Shown piece by piece: positions 51,269-60,532 of a stretch of 64,000 nt of DNA. The translations under genes were made by a program, and so were the position numbers. How positions within the stretch are numbered: position 1 is the stretch's first letter; every line of letters starts with the position of its first letter. Under the pieces are notes generated by a model. It was given only the letters and a program-made list of their open reading frames with translations, was not told the origin of the DNA and ran no database searches. The stretch comes from Litorimonas sp. (GTDB lineage: Bacteria > Pseudomonadota > Alphaproteobacteria > Caulobacterales > Maricaulaceae), in NCBI GenBank assembly GCA_029936425.1, contig JAPYSU010000004.1, forward strand, positions 1 through 64,000, given 5' to 3'.

Positions 51269-52498
51269 ATGCCAATACTCAGATTTTTCAAAGAGAATGC
51301 CCGTTGGGTTGTGGGCGGGTTTTTACTGACCTTTTTCTCTTCGTTTGGACAAACATTTTTTATCTCACTATCGGCAGGAGAAATTCGAGCCGAATATGAT
51401 TTGAGCCATGGCGATTTCGGATTGATCTATATGATCGCTACACTGGGAAGTGCCTTGTCGCTTCCCTGGGTCGGGAAAATCGTCGACTATTTTACCCCGT
51501 CGAAAGTGACTTTGATGATTGTCCCTCTATTGGCGCTTGGAGCCGTTGGGATGACTTTCTCGACGCATATCATTACCCTGGTTCTCGTTATCTATTTCCT
51601 TCGTCTATTTGGTCAGGGAATGATGACTCAAAATGCCCTGACGGCAGCGGCCCGGTGGTTTACCGCCAGTCGAGGCCGCGCCGTGTCTCTGGTGACATTG
51701 GGGCATAATGCCGGGGAAGCCGTTTTCCCGGTTCTTTTCGTTTTAACCGTGAGTTGGGTTGGCTGGCGCTATAGCTGGCTTTTGGCGGCTATAACGCTCC
51801 TCGTGGTCGCCCTTCCGATTATTGCGGTTCTGGTCTCTAAAGACAGAGAGCCACGCGCCACTGACCCGATACCGCTGATTGTCGATGGCCGCGATTGGAC
51901 TCGTCCGGAAGTCATACGCGATCCGCTTTTCTGGATCGTTCTTTTAGGTATGCTGGCTCCGGCTTTTATCGGCACGACCGTATTTTTCCATCAAGTCTAT
52001 TTGGTGGAATTGCGGGACTGGTCCATGCCGGCCTTTGCCTCGGCCTTTTCACTAATGGCCGTCTCTACCATTATTTTTACGCTGATATCCGGCGCTTTGG
52101 TTGACCGATTTTCAGCGATAAAGCTCTTACCAAGTTTTCTGATCCCCTTATCGCTGTCCTGTTTTGTGTTGGGTGGATTTGAGGCGCAGTGGTCAGCCTT
52201 TGTCTTTATGTCTTTGATGGGAATTTCTTACGGCTTCTCCTCCACTCTGATGGGGACGATCTGGCCAGAGCTTTACGGCACCAAACATCTAGGCTCTATC
52301 CGCGCCATAATTGTGTCGATGATGGTATTTTGTACAGCTGCCGGCCCCGGGCTGACCGGGTGGCTGATAGATATCGGAGTCTCTTATCCGAAACAGATTA
52401 CAGCGATGGGCGTTTATTGCGTCTGCGCCTGTATCATGATGGTGTTCATCTCCAAGGCCTTCCAGAAGCGAAAGACCTTGGAGCTGGAGAATAGTTAG
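51269..52498 (+). CDS. MFS transporter
   Basis: 409 residues with about twelve membrane helices. The N-terminal half begins FFKENARWVVGGFLLTFFSSFGQTFFISL, and the MFS loop 2-3 motif is weak. Motifs such as HGDFGLIYMIATLGSALSLPWVGKIVDYF and GHNAGEAVFPVLFVLTVSWVGWRYSWLL resemble the oxalate/formate or uptake-type MFS subfamily found widely in proteobacteria. Substrate cannot be deduced. Its stop overlaps the convergent aminopeptidase stop by 4 bp. Confidence 0.88.
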   Translation: MPILRFFKENARWVVGGFLLTFFSSFGQTFFISLSAGEIRAEYDLSHGDFGLIYMIATLGSALSLPWVGKIVDYFTPSKVTLMIVPLLALGAVGMTFSTHIITLVLVIYFLRLFGQGMMTQNALTAAARWFTASRGRAVSLVTLGHNAGEAVFPVLFVLTVSWVGWRYSWLLAAITLLVVALPIIAVLVSKDREPRATDPIPLIVDGRDWTRPEVIRDPLFWIVLLGMLAPAFIGTTVFFHQVYLVELRDWSMPAFASAFSLMAVSTIIFTLISGALVDRFSAIKLLPSFLIPLSLSCFVLGGFEAQWSAFVFMSLMGISYGFSSTLMGTIWPELYGTKHLGSIRAIIVSMMVFCTAAGPGLTGWLIDIGVSYPKQITAMGVYCVCACIMMVFISKAFQKRKTLELENS

Positions 52499-54318
52499 AG
52501 CGGCGCGCAGGCTTTCTCGAGCCAGCTTTTGATTTCGCCGTCAAAGTTCGGCCCGATCTCTTTGAGAACTTCGGCGTGATAATCATCGACATATTGCCGC
52601 TCTGCCTTATTGAGCAGATCCAGATCGATTAGGTCGCGGTGGATAGGCGCCATAGTGAGGGTTTTGAACCCCATCATGGGCCGCTCACCGCCTGCAATTT
52701 CCTCTGGCGGCAAGACAAATTGCAGGTTCTCAATACGAATGCCGTATTCGCCGGTCTTATAATAGCCGGGCTCGTTCGAAACAATCATACCGGGTTGAAG
52801 CGCGATTGTGTTTGAGGCCTTAGAGATGCGCTGCGGGCCCTCGTGAACGCCCAGGAACGACCCGACGCCATGGCCTGTGCCGTGATCATAATCGAGACCT
52901 ACCTGCCAGAGAGGCGCACGGGCAAAGGCGTCCAGGGCCGGGCCTGTTGTGCCTTCGGGAAAGCGGATTGTCGCCAGTGCGATATGACCTTGTAGGACGC
53001 GGGTGAAACGATCCCGCATTTCATCTGTCGGTTCGCCAATCGGGACTGTGCGGGTAATGTCCGTTGTGCCGTCCTGATATTGACCGCCGCTATCAACCAG
53101 ATAGAGTGAATTTGGTTTGAGCGGCAATACCGTTGAAACACTGACGCGGTAATGACAAAGCGCGCCATTTGCGCCCGCGCCGGAAATGGTCTCAAAACTC
53201 AAATCCTTGAGCCCGTCATTTTCGTGGCGGAACATTTCAAGCTTCGTGGCGGCTGAAATCTCGTCATACTCACCTGACTGGGCTTCGGTATCGAGCCAAT
53301 GCAGGAATTTAATGATGGCAACGGCATCGCGTTTATGCGCCGTTGCAGAGCCTTCAAGCTCGGCCTGTGTTTTCGTGGCTTTCGGAAGAGCGACAACATC
53401 CATTGCCTTTTTGACATTGGCACCGGAGTTCGTCGCTGTATCGAAATGCCAAGCCGAGGCGGAGTTCGGATCCATTAAGACGGTTTTACCGGATAGGCCT
53501 TGCAGCGTGGTTTCCAAATCTTCTTCACCTTGGATAGCGACTTCATTGCCTAGGTGCTGACTGATTTCGGAAGAGATTTTTTCTGACCTGACGAAGAGGT
53601 CGACATGACCGTCCTTGCGGATAATGGCCGTCGAAAGGGGGAGGGGCGTGCACTGCACATCGCCGCCCCGAATATTCAATAGCCAGGCAATGGAAGCCGG
53701 CGCCGTTATCAAGGCGTAATCGGCATTCTTCTCCTGAAGGATTTCAGCAATCTCCTCGCGCTTTTTAGCGTGGGATTTCCCGGCAAGTTTTTCGGGCTGA
53801 ATGGTGATGGGCGTCAGCGGCATAGGCGGGCGGTCCGTCCAAGCAACATCAATCGGGTTGGGCTCCATGGCTTTAGCGGTGCCGCCCGCCAGCTCAATCG
53901 CTTCGATCAGCTGCACCAGGGCGGACGGGCTGTGCAGCTTGGGATCATAGCCAATAACCTGTCCTGCCTTTACATTTCCCCGCAGCCATTTGGCGACGCC
54001 GTCTTCGAGGCGTTCATAATCAAAAAGGTCTTTGTCTACCTGTTGCTTGATCTGGATAACGTAGCGTCCGTCAACAAACATGGCGGCTTTGTCCTGCATG
54101 ACAACCGCCGCGCCCGCAGAGCCTGTGAATCCGCTGAGCCATTGCAGGCGATCGGTTGAGGCGGGAAGGTATTCGTTCTGATATTCGTCTTCATGCGGGA
54201 CGATAAAACCATCCAGATTTTGCTTTTTGAGCGCGGCTTGAAGAATAGGGAGATTTTTGCGGCCATAGTCCGGACCGCCTTTGACTTCAAAGTTTTGGAA
54301 GAGGGTAATATCGTTCAT
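52495..54318 (-). CDS. Aminopeptidase P family protein (M24B, X-Pro)
   Basis: Cytoplasmic metallopeptidase that removes N-terminal residues preceding proline. 607 residues, the long form with two creatinase-like N-terminal domains (residues about 25-165 and 175-320) before the pita-bread catalytic domain. Metal ligands are visible: the two aspartates in DSGGQYQDGTTDITRT, the histidine in HGTGHGVGSFLGVHEGP, and two glutamates in NEPGYY and IRIENL. All five appear intact. Monocistronic by position, convergent with the MFS gene. Confidence 0.94.
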   Translation of the reverse strand: MNDITLFQNFEVKGGPDYGRKNLPILQAALKKQNLDGFIVPHEDEYQNEYLPASTDRLQWLSGFTGSAGAAVVMQDKAAMFVDGRYVIQIKQQVDKDLFDYERLEDGVAKWLRGNVKAGQVIGYDPKLHSPSALVQLIEAIELAGGTAKAMEPNPIDVAWTDRPPMPLTPITIQPEKLAGKSHAKKREEIAEILQEKNADYALITAPASIAWLLNIRGGDVQCTPLPLSTAIIRKDGHVDLFVRSEKISSEISQHLGNEVAIQGEEDLETTLQGLSGKTVLMDPNSASAWHFDTATNSGANVKKAMDVVALPKATKTQAELEGSATAHKRDAVAIIKFLHWLDTEAQSGEYDEISAATKLEMFRHENDGLKDLSFETISGAGANGALCHYRVSVSTVLPLKPNSLYLVDSGGQYQDGTTDITRTVPIGEPTDEMRDRFTRVLQGHIALATIRFPEGTTGPALDAFARAPLWQVGLDYDHGTGHGVGSFLGVHEGPQRISKASNTIALQPGMIVSNEPGYYKTGEYGIRIENLQFVLPPEEIAGGERPMMGFKTLTMAPIHRDLIDLDLLNKAERQYVDDYHAEVLKEIGPNFDGEIKSWLEKACAPL

Positions 54319-54438
54319 GTTTTTGTGTCCAATTCGTCAAAAATAATATGTGAAATACGTGTTATGGGGGAACAGGTCGCATTTCTTCGCGTTCTGTGCT
54401 ATAATGTAATCCATCAGGCCGTTCGTTTGAAGGAGTTA

Positions 54439-54648
54439 ATGGAGTCTAAGGTGTCACAAAAACTGTTCAACCTTAACATCAATTTCTTCAGCTCAAATGC
54501 TCAGGCAGAAGAGACAGTCATACTGAAACCGGGCTCGGAATTTGAGTCTGAAGAGACTGAAATCAAACCTGCTGCTGACATCCTCGAATTTTCCTATCCG
54601 CCGGAAAGCCCTTTCTACAAGGCAAAAGAACGTAAACGCGCTTCGTAA
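54439..54648 (+). CDS. Small hypothetical protein, 69 residues
   Basis: Begins MESKVSQKLFNLNINFFSS and is rich in Glu and Ser in the centre, ending KAKERKRAS. AAGGAG lies only three bases before the ATG; a GTG at 54451 with GGAG upstream could be the true start. No family recognised. The composition (charged, no membrane helix) and good ribosome binding site favour a real gene, but it could be an accident in a 458-bp gap. Confidence 0.4.
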   Translation: MESKVSQKLFNLNINFFSSNAQAEETVILKPGSEFESEETEIKPAADILEFSYPPESPFYKAKERKRAS

Positions 54649-54776
54649 TTTATTAACCAGTCTTGCAATTCTGCATATCTGTTCGGGCGGTTCTGTCTGT
54701 TCTCAAAAATTCAGAAATAACTACATAGCCCTCGTTAAGCAGGGCGAATATGCGCCTGAGAATTAGAGGTAAGAAA

Positions 54777-54944
54777 ATGACGACTGAATTTAACGGATTA
54801 GAGTTTATGAGCTTGGATACGCGGACATTCCGTCCGACATTCGAAGGCGCTCAGGCCCGCCGTCCTGAGACACAGGGCCTGACTGGAAGCTTGATCGGAC
54901 GCCGCAATGCGCGCCGCGATCGTCGGGCCAATCGCGCACTATAG
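54777..54944 (+). CDS. Small basic hypothetical protein, 55 residues
   Basis: Starts MTTEFNGLEFMSLDTRTFRP with AGAGGTAAG upstream, and ends in a highly basic RRNARRDRRANRAL helix. An intrinsic terminator follows 23 bp after the stop, which supports a transcribed unit. A basic tail of this type suits RNA, DNA or membrane binding, but no family is recognised. The upstream part of the frame (from 54750) is not needed. Confidence 0.55.
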   Translation: MTTEFNGLEFMSLDTRTFRPTFEGAQARRPETQGLTGSLIGRRNARRDRRANRAL

Positions 54945-54965
54945 TTTATAACATAGATGTAAGCA

Positions 54966-55007
54966 TGAAGGGCTTCGGCTTTCCCCTTTGGCCGGAGCCC
55001 TTTTTTG
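54966..55007 (+). terminator. Intrinsic terminator after the 55-residue gene
   Basis: AAGGGCTTCGGC and GCCGGAGCCCTT arms, with one bulge, are followed by TTTTTT. In the opposite direction it could also serve a minus-strand transcript from prmA. Confidence 0.75.
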
Positions 55008-55027
55008 TGCGCGCTTTTCAAATAAGA

Positions 55028-55873
55028 TTAAGGCTTTACAGCCAAAAGGGACGTCCATTCTTCTATCGCCACTCTGGGAGAAATAGAAAAACCGGCTGCT
55101 TTGAAGGCATTTGAGACCGTCTCTGCCTGCTCGTTCAGAATTCCGGATAAAATGACTTTGCCGCCTTTTTGAGTGGCTTTGAAAATGTCAGGCGCCAATC
55201 CCATGAGAGGCCCTGCAAGAATATTGGCAAAGATGAGGTTGAATTGTCTGTCGCGAAGTGAAGGGGAGTCAAACCCTTCGGCCTGCAAGACTTTCATATT
55301 CTCTCCCACCTCATTTAACCTTGCATTTTCTAACGTCACGTCGACGGCGTCCTGGTCGATGTCGCTGGCAAGAATTTGCGCTTCGGGCAGGGCCTTTGCG
55401 GCCGCTATGGCCAATATTCCCGCGCCGCATCCTAAATCCAGAACGTCTGAAGGCTTGAAACCTTCGGTGAGTAATTTGTCAAAGATGACAAGACAGCCTT
55501 TTGTCGTGCCATGATGGCCTGTACCAAAAGCCATCCCGGCCTCAATTAAAATAGGGTGCGCGATTTCATCGGGGATATTGTCTTTTTCATGTGACCCATA
55601 GACAAAAAACCGGCCGGCCAGGACCGCAGGAAGACCTGACTGAACCTCGCTCACCCAGTCTTTGTCAATGATAGCCGAGACATCTCCGCCGCAATTTTCC
55701 TGAGCGGTCAGGGCCTCAGTTTCGGTCAGGTAAATCGCCTCAACGAGTTTCTCTTCGCCTTGATCAAAAAGGGAGACGGATTGAGCTTCACTTTCTTCAA
55801 GAAAGCCGAGAGCTTCCGCAACTTCAAACGCTTTGTCTTCGTTTGTCACTATCTCCAGTTTCCAAAGCGACAT
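55028..55873 (-). CDS. prmA: Ribosomal protein L11 methyltransferase PrmA
   Basis: Trimethylates several positions of ribosomal protein L11. 281 residues. N-terminal domain with ALGFLEESEAQSVSLFDQGEE, linker, then the catalytic motifs AFGTGHHGTTKGCL, VLDLGCGAGILAIAAAK, and the NPPF-like FANILAGPL. Last gene of the uvrD-lipoprotein-prmA block; its ATG is immediately next to the lipoprotein stop. A terminator lies just beyond its end. Confidence 0.95.
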   Translation of the reverse strand: MSLWKLEIVTNEDKAFEVAEALGFLEESEAQSVSLFDQGEEKLVEAIYLTETEALTAQENCGGDVSAIIDKDWVSEVQSGLPAVLAGRFFVYGSHEKDNIPDEIAHPILIEAGMAFGTGHHGTTKGCLVIFDKLLTEGFKPSDVLDLGCGAGILAIAAAKALPEAQILASDIDQDAVDVTLENARLNEVGENMKVLQAEGFDSPSLRDRQFNLIFANILAGPLMGLAPDIFKATQKGGKVILSGILNEQAETVSNAFKAAGFSISPRVAIEEWTSLLAVKP

Positions 55874-57250
55874 TTATTTTTTCTCAATTGGGGGGCCAAC
55901 CAAGTCGGCGATACATCCTGCCGTTCTCAATTTCCCATTATCGGCCCCGCAGACCATATAGCGCATTAATTCGGGCTGCGCGGAATGACCATTATGGGCG
56001 CGAAGCGGGTCGACAAAACTTTTTACCAAGGGGATTAGCGGATCCGCAAATTCGACACGCATATCAATCATATTGAACCCGGTCATGGCGACAATGTTAT
56101 CAGAAATATCGCGTTTATCTTCTCCCACGAAGACACTATGACGCTCTCCATTTTTTATAAGGCTTCGGTAATAAGGAATCAGCTCATAACTAAGAAAGTC
56201 GTTCACCTCGGAAAAGGCGACAATTGTCGGTCTTTCTTCGGGTGGCATATAAGGCGGTACTTTAGGTTTCGTTGTTCCCAAATCGGATAAATTCAACAAA
56301 GCCACTTGATTGGCCAGCATAATAAATTCGGTATTTTCAATCATGGCGTCGTGAACAGTGTCCTTGTCGTCTGTCATGACATCCCGCATGATGTCATAAG
56401 CAATTTTACTGCCCAAACTTTCCGTCACAAAAACAAATTGGTCCGTTTCAACAGATGTTTCATTCGCGATTTGGCATATTTCATCGGCGGTTACGCGCTT
56501 GCCTTGTTCCTTAAATTCAAATCCACCCGCATCCAGATTGGCGGCGCACATGGCGCCATATATAGCTTCTCGAATTTCTCCTCCGACAGCCCCGAGATAT
56601 AAGATGGCATCAGAAAAACCGAAATTTATCAATTTGTCTTTGAGGTATCTGTTATATTTGCGGCGTAGGGCCGCGACGCCATCTGTGTTTAACTTGTCAT
56701 CATATCCAACATGGGGCTCTTGGAGGCTTTGCCAGAATATTTCGTCCCAAAAAACGCGGTAGATGACATATTCCAAATCGTCGCTAATATGGAGAACTTG
56801 CCGGTCGAGACAGACGAGATCATCCAGTGTCAGATCAACCCCTGGTAGGGCTGTGTGATAAGTCTTGGGTGAGTCTTCTTTTATGTAGATGTGATTATTT
56901 ACGTTTGTCGCTTCGTCCGTGGTATCGCGTCCGCAGAGACTGCTGACGGCTTTGTCATCGACTTCCAGGTTATAGGCATTGGCGAGGCCTTTTATGAACT
57001 CATTCGCTAAGGGCTTGTCATCCGGGTTTTCAATCCACCCGACACCGTGGAGGTAAATGATGTTTACACGATTCCCGGGCTTTTCATCATAACCGGTTGC
57101 CAAGGCTTCTAGGCCTCGAAACGATCCGTCATTGGACGCATCTGATGTGAGGGAGTTGATACTTAAAACACGAGTTTGGGTTGTGGAGCACCCGCTCATT
57201 CCCATCGCTGCCAAAGACAACCAGATCAGCCCAGTTTTTAAAAATTTCAT
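55874..57250 (-). CDS. Lipoprotein with hydrolase-like motifs, unknown function
   Basis: 458 residues. A lipoprotein signal peptide (WLSLAAMGMSGC) gives Cys21. The mature part begins NIIYLHGVGW near residue 65, the usual start of alpha/beta hydrolases with HG as oxyanion element, and a VFVTESLGSKIAYD segment follows near residue 290, resembling a GxSxG nucleophile elbow with the first Gly replaced by Thr or Glu (TESLGS). I cannot place the acid or histidine of a triad. Probably an envelope-anchored lipase/esterase-like protein. Sandwiched between uvrD and prmA with 1-bp gaps, so cotranscribed. No family is recognised with confidence. Confidence 0.65.
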   Translation of the reverse strand: MKFLKTGLIWLSLAAMGMSGCSTTQTRVLSINSLTSDASNDGSFRGLEALATGYDEKPGNRVNIIYLHGVGWIENPDDKPLANEFIKGLANAYNLEVDDKAVSSLCGRDTTDEATNVNNHIYIKEDSPKTYHTALPGVDLTLDDLVCLDRQVLHISDDLEYVIYRVFWDEIFWQSLQEPHVGYDDKLNTDGVAALRRKYNRYLKDKLINFGFSDAILYLGAVGGEIREAIYGAMCAANLDAGGFEFKEQGKRVTADEICQIANETSVETDQFVFVTESLGSKIAYDIMRDVMTDDKDTVHDAMIENTEFIMLANQVALLNLSDLGTTKPKVPPYMPPEERPTIVAFSEVNDFLSYELIPYYRSLIKNGERHSVFVGEDKRDISDNIVAMTGFNMIDMRVEFADPLIPLVKSFVDPLRAHNGHSAQPELMRYMVCGADNGKLRTAGCIADLVGPPIEKK

Positions 57251-57251
57251 C

Positions 57252-59603
57252 CTATGCCCGTTCTACAAATCCGTCCAAAACCTTCTTTTTCCCCGCTTTC
57301 TCGAAGGCTACCATGAGTTTATTACCGTCAGCAGAGGCAATACGTCCATAGCCAAATTTCTGATGGAAGATTCTGTCGCCGACTTTGAAGGCGCTTGTCG
57401 CTTTTTTGGCCGGACGTCGGATGGCATGGCCTTCGATTTCTTTTGGCGCGCGGCCAAAATCTTTATTCCGGTTCGCCTGATAGCGCTGCCAACCGGGTGA
57501 GTCGCGATTGCTCTGGGCGCGCTCAAAGCTTGACGAAAAGTCGCTCGCAATCTGTCGGGCCATAGCGCTCCCATGCTGTTGGCTCTGCTCACTCTCGGCT
57601 TCGACATGTTGAACCGGAAGCTCGTCGATAAAGCGTGACGGCACACTGGATTGCCAGGACCCGTAAACTTGCCGGTTGGCGGCAAAGTAGATTTTGGCCT
57701 TTTCCCGCGCCCGCGTAATCCCGACATAGGCGAGGCGGCGTTCTTCTTCGAGACCCGCGAGACCATTTTCGTCCATACTCTTTTGGCTCGGAAAGACGCC
57801 TTCTTCCCACCCCGGAAGAAAGACGAGCGGAAATTCCAGTCCTTTGGCGGAATGGAGGGTCATCAAGGAGATTTCATCTTCCTGCGGGCCGCGATCCACA
57901 TCCAGAACAAGGCTGACATGTTCCAGATAGGCGTCAAGCGTTTCAAACTCGCCCATGGCCTGGATCAATTCTTTCAGATTTTCCAAGCGTCCGGCGGATT
58001 TCGCGTCCTTGCTGTCGCGCCACATCTGGGTATATCCGCTTTCATCCAGAATCTTTTCCGCCATTTCGGTATGGCGAATGTCTCTGGCTTCCCGCCGCCA
58101 GCGATCCACATCCAGAATAAAAGCGCGAAGGGCTGTGCGGGCTTTGCCTCTGATTTCATCTGTCTTGGTCAGTTCACGAGTAGCAGCTTCCAGACTTATG
58201 CCCATGGACCGGGCCGCGGTTTGTAGTTTTTGTATTGTTGTTGCGCCGATACCGCGTTTTGGGGTGTTGACGATGCGCTCAAAGGCCAGATCGTCCGTGT
58301 CGGATCTCAACACGCGCAAATAGGCATGTGCGTCACGGATTTCAGCTCGTTCAAAGAATCGCGGACCGCCAATGACGCGGTAGGGCAGGCCGAGCTGAAT
58401 AAAGCGCTCTTCGAAGCTTCGCATTTGGCGTGAGGCGCGGACCAGAATAGCAACGTCATTATAAGGGCGGTTTTGGGATCGCCAGTTTTCAATCTCGCCG
58501 GAAATGATGCGGGCTTCGGCTGGAGCGTCCCAGACGCCTGTCACACTGACTTTGTGTCCGCCTTCATCTTCGGTCCAGAGAGTTTTGCCGAGGCGGTCCT
58601 GATTGGACGCGATAAGGCCGGACGCCGCGCCGAGGATATGCTCTGTCGAGCGGTAATTTCGCTCCAGCTTGACCACTTTGGCGCCGGGGAAGTCTTTTTC
58701 AAAGCGAAGGATATTGTCGACCTCGGCTCCGCGCCACCCATAGATGGACTGATCGTCATCGCCGACCACACAAATGTTCTGCGAGCCTTGAGCCAAAAGG
58801 CGAAGCCAGAGATATTGGCAGACATTGGTGTCCTGATACTCGTCCACCAGAAGATAGCGGAATTTCTGATGATATTTTTTCAGAATGTCCGGATTTTCCG
58901 TGAATAAGGTCAGATTGTGCAGGAGCAAATCGCCAAAATCACAGGCGTTTAAAACCTTGAGGCGGTCTTGATAAACCTTATAGAGTTTGGCGCCTTTGCC
59001 GTCGGCAAATTTATAACTCTCCTTGGAGCTGACCTTTTCGGGAGTCAGTCCCTTATTCTTCCAACTATCAATCAAAGCGACCAGGTATCGCGCGGTCCAC
59101 CGTTTTTCATCAATGTCGGCAGCTTTGATAACCTGCTTCAACAGGCGTATCTGATCATCCGTATCCAAAATGGTGAAGCCGGATTTCAGACCGACCAGTT
59201 CGGCGTGAATACGCAGGATCTTGGCGGCAATGGAGTGAAAGGTTCCGAGCCAGGGAAGGCCTTCGACCTGCTCTCCGAGTAACTTCCCAACGCGGTGGCG
59301 CATCTCCCGCGCAGCTTTATTGGTAAAGGTCACGGACAATATCTGGCTGGGATAGGCGCGGCCTGTCGTCAGGATATGCGCGAGGCGACAGGTCAAAACC
59401 CGCGTTTTCCCGGTTCCGGCGCCCGCAAGCACGAGCAGCGGACCATCCAAGGCCAAGACCGCTTCTTTTTGTTCGGGATTTAATCCGTCGAGATAATCTG
59501 CCTTTTCCGACTTTCCAAATTGGCGCACAGGCATGGCCTGTTCTGAGATAGAGCGTCCAGAAGGCCTCGGCGGCGCGGGTTGAAAGGAATCATTGGCAGA
59601 CAT
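57252..59603 (-). CDS. uvrD: UvrD/PcrA-type DNA helicase
   Basis: Superfamily 1 3'-5' helicase used in repair and removal of RecA filaments or RNA polymerase. 783 residues. Walker A GAGTGKT at 61-67 after LAGAGTGKTRVL, Q motif LNPEQKEAV, DEYQDTN, GDDDQSIYGWRGA, NYRST, LMTLHSAKGLEFPLVF and EERRLAYVGITRAR. A 30-residue N-terminal extension (PAPPRPSGRSISEQ) precedes the core, and the C-terminal Tudor-like KVGDRIFHQKFGYGRIAS domain is present. Start of the three-gene block with the lipoprotein and prmA. Confidence 0.96.
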   Translation of the reverse strand: MSANDSFQPAPPRPSGRSISEQAMPVRQFGKSEKADYLDGLNPEQKEAVLALDGPLLVLAGAGTGKTRVLTCRLAHILTTGRAYPSQILSVTFTNKAAREMRHRVGKLLGEQVEGLPWLGTFHSIAAKILRIHAELVGLKSGFTILDTDDQIRLLKQVIKAADIDEKRWTARYLVALIDSWKNKGLTPEKVSSKESYKFADGKGAKLYKVYQDRLKVLNACDFGDLLLHNLTLFTENPDILKKYHQKFRYLLVDEYQDTNVCQYLWLRLLAQGSQNICVVGDDDQSIYGWRGAEVDNILRFEKDFPGAKVVKLERNYRSTEHILGAASGLIASNQDRLGKTLWTEDEGGHKVSVTGVWDAPAEARIISGEIENWRSQNRPYNDVAILVRASRQMRSFEERFIQLGLPYRVIGGPRFFERAEIRDAHAYLRVLRSDTDDLAFERIVNTPKRGIGATTIQKLQTAARSMGISLEAATRELTKTDEIRGKARTALRAFILDVDRWRREARDIRHTEMAEKILDESGYTQMWRDSKDAKSAGRLENLKELIQAMGEFETLDAYLEHVSLVLDVDRGPQEDEISLMTLHSAKGLEFPLVFLPGWEEGVFPSQKSMDENGLAGLEEERRLAYVGITRAREKAKIYFAANRQVYGSWQSSVPSRFIDELPVQHVEAESEQSQQHGSAMARQIASDFSSSFERAQSNRDSPGWQRYQANRNKDFGRAPKEIEGHAIRRPAKKATSAFKVGDRIFHQKFGYGRIASADGNKLMVAFEKAGKKKVLDGFVERA

Positions 59604-59684
59604 GACGAGAACATAGGAACAACAAATCGCTTTGGCTATGGGCGAACTGTCTCGATGTCAGGGCAACGCACAGAAGGGCGGTTT

Positions 59685-60074
59685 TTAGCTCCGCGGCGAT
59701 TTTGACTTGCGCTTATACTTTCCGTGGCGGACGGGGCGGCCCTCGTCATCGACGTTCACGAACACGATTTCATCAATAGAGACAATTTCCTGTTGAGTGG
59801 ATTTTATACGCACATGACAGCAGACCGTTATTGTCGAGTGTCCGACACTCACCGTTTCAGCGCCAATTTCGATGACGTCACCTTGCCGGGCCGGAGCAAG
59901 AAAATTGAGCTCAGACATGGATTTTGTTACTAGCGTCTGGGTTTCCATCTGGCAGGCGGCATAAACACCGCACTCTTCATCAATCCATTCCAGAAGACGT
60001 CCGCCGAAAAGCGTGTTGCGGGAGTTAAGGTCCCCCGGTTTGACAACTTTTCGAGTGCGGTAAATCAGAGCCAT
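59685..60074 (-). CDS. Hotdog-fold acyl-CoA thioesterase
   Basis: 129 residues. The motif NTLFGGRLLEWIDEECGVYAACQMETQ and RQGDVIEIGAETVSVGHSTITVCCHV belong to the YciA-like acyl-CoA thioesterases. Such enzymes hydrolyse various acyl-CoAs; the natural substrate here is unknown. The C-terminal GRPVRHGKYKRKSKSPR is basic. Located downstream of the fumC-DUF4169-RHH block on the same strand, 36 bp after it, so possibly cotranscribed. Confidence 0.9.
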   Translation of the reverse strand: MALIYRTRKVVKPGDLNSRNTLFGGRLLEWIDEECGVYAACQMETQTLVTKSMSELNFLAPARQGDVIEIGAETVSVGHSTITVCCHVRIKSTQQEIVSIDEIVFVNVDDEGRPVRHGKYKRKSKSPRS

Positions 60075-60110
60075 TATCAGACATTCCTTAATTCACGGCA
60101 TTTATGCAAG

Positions 60111-60335
60111 TCATTGCTCAGTCATAACCGATTTTAAAACCCAAACGCGTAAATAAGAGGCGAGATTTTGATTGGGCGTCTCTTCCAGTCGCTTATCATC
60201 CAGTTCCCGGATGAAACGGGCAAAGCTTTGCCCGCTATTTTCAATATGAGCGTCAATAACTGCCCAGAATTCCTCCTCAAGGGCGAGGGAGGTCTGATGC
60301 CCGTAAAGCGAAACAGAGCGCTTTTTAAGACTCAT
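60111..60335 (-). CDS. Ribbon-helix-helix domain protein
   Basis: 74 residues. KKRSVSLYGHQTSLALEEEFWAVIDAHIENSGQSFARFIRELDDKR fits the RHH_4 type ribbon-helix-helix domain, small DNA-binding proteins common in alphaproteobacteria. The start overlaps the preceding gene by 11 bp. Genes of this kind regularly follow fumC and DUF4169, as here. Target DNA is unknown; unlike parD it has no toxin partner. Confidence 0.85.
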   Translation of the reverse strand: MSLKKRSVSLYGHQTSLALEEEFWAVIDAHIENSGQSFARFIRELDDKRLEETPNQNLASYLRVWVLKSVMTEQ

Positions 60336-60531
60336 CCTTATCCTTTTTACCGGATTTTTCGATTTTATGCGCGTCGAGCTTGGACTGGAGTTTTTCTGTC
60401 AATTTCGCCTTGAGCGTTTTTTGCTCTTTCTTCTGGCCATGTCGTGCCCGATTTTCTGCCGCTTGTTTTTCCTTTTTGGAACGCTTTACAGCTTTGGCGG
60501 CCTTACCGAATTTTATGACATTGTCGGACAT
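60325..60531 (-). CDS. DUF4169 family protein
   Basis: 68 residues, extremely charged. The opening VIKFGKAAKAVKRSKKEKQAAENRARHGQKK is the DUF4169 signature, followed by a Lys/Glu helix and a KDKDES tail. Probably a single long helix; function unknown. It lies one bp after fumC and overlaps the RHH gene by 11 bp, a block conserved in alphaproteobacteria. Confidence 0.85.
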   Translation of the reverse strand: MSDNVIKFGKAAKAVKRSKKEKQAAENRARHGQKKEQKTLKAKLTEKLQSKLDAHKIEKSGKKDKDES

Positions 60532-60532
60532 A

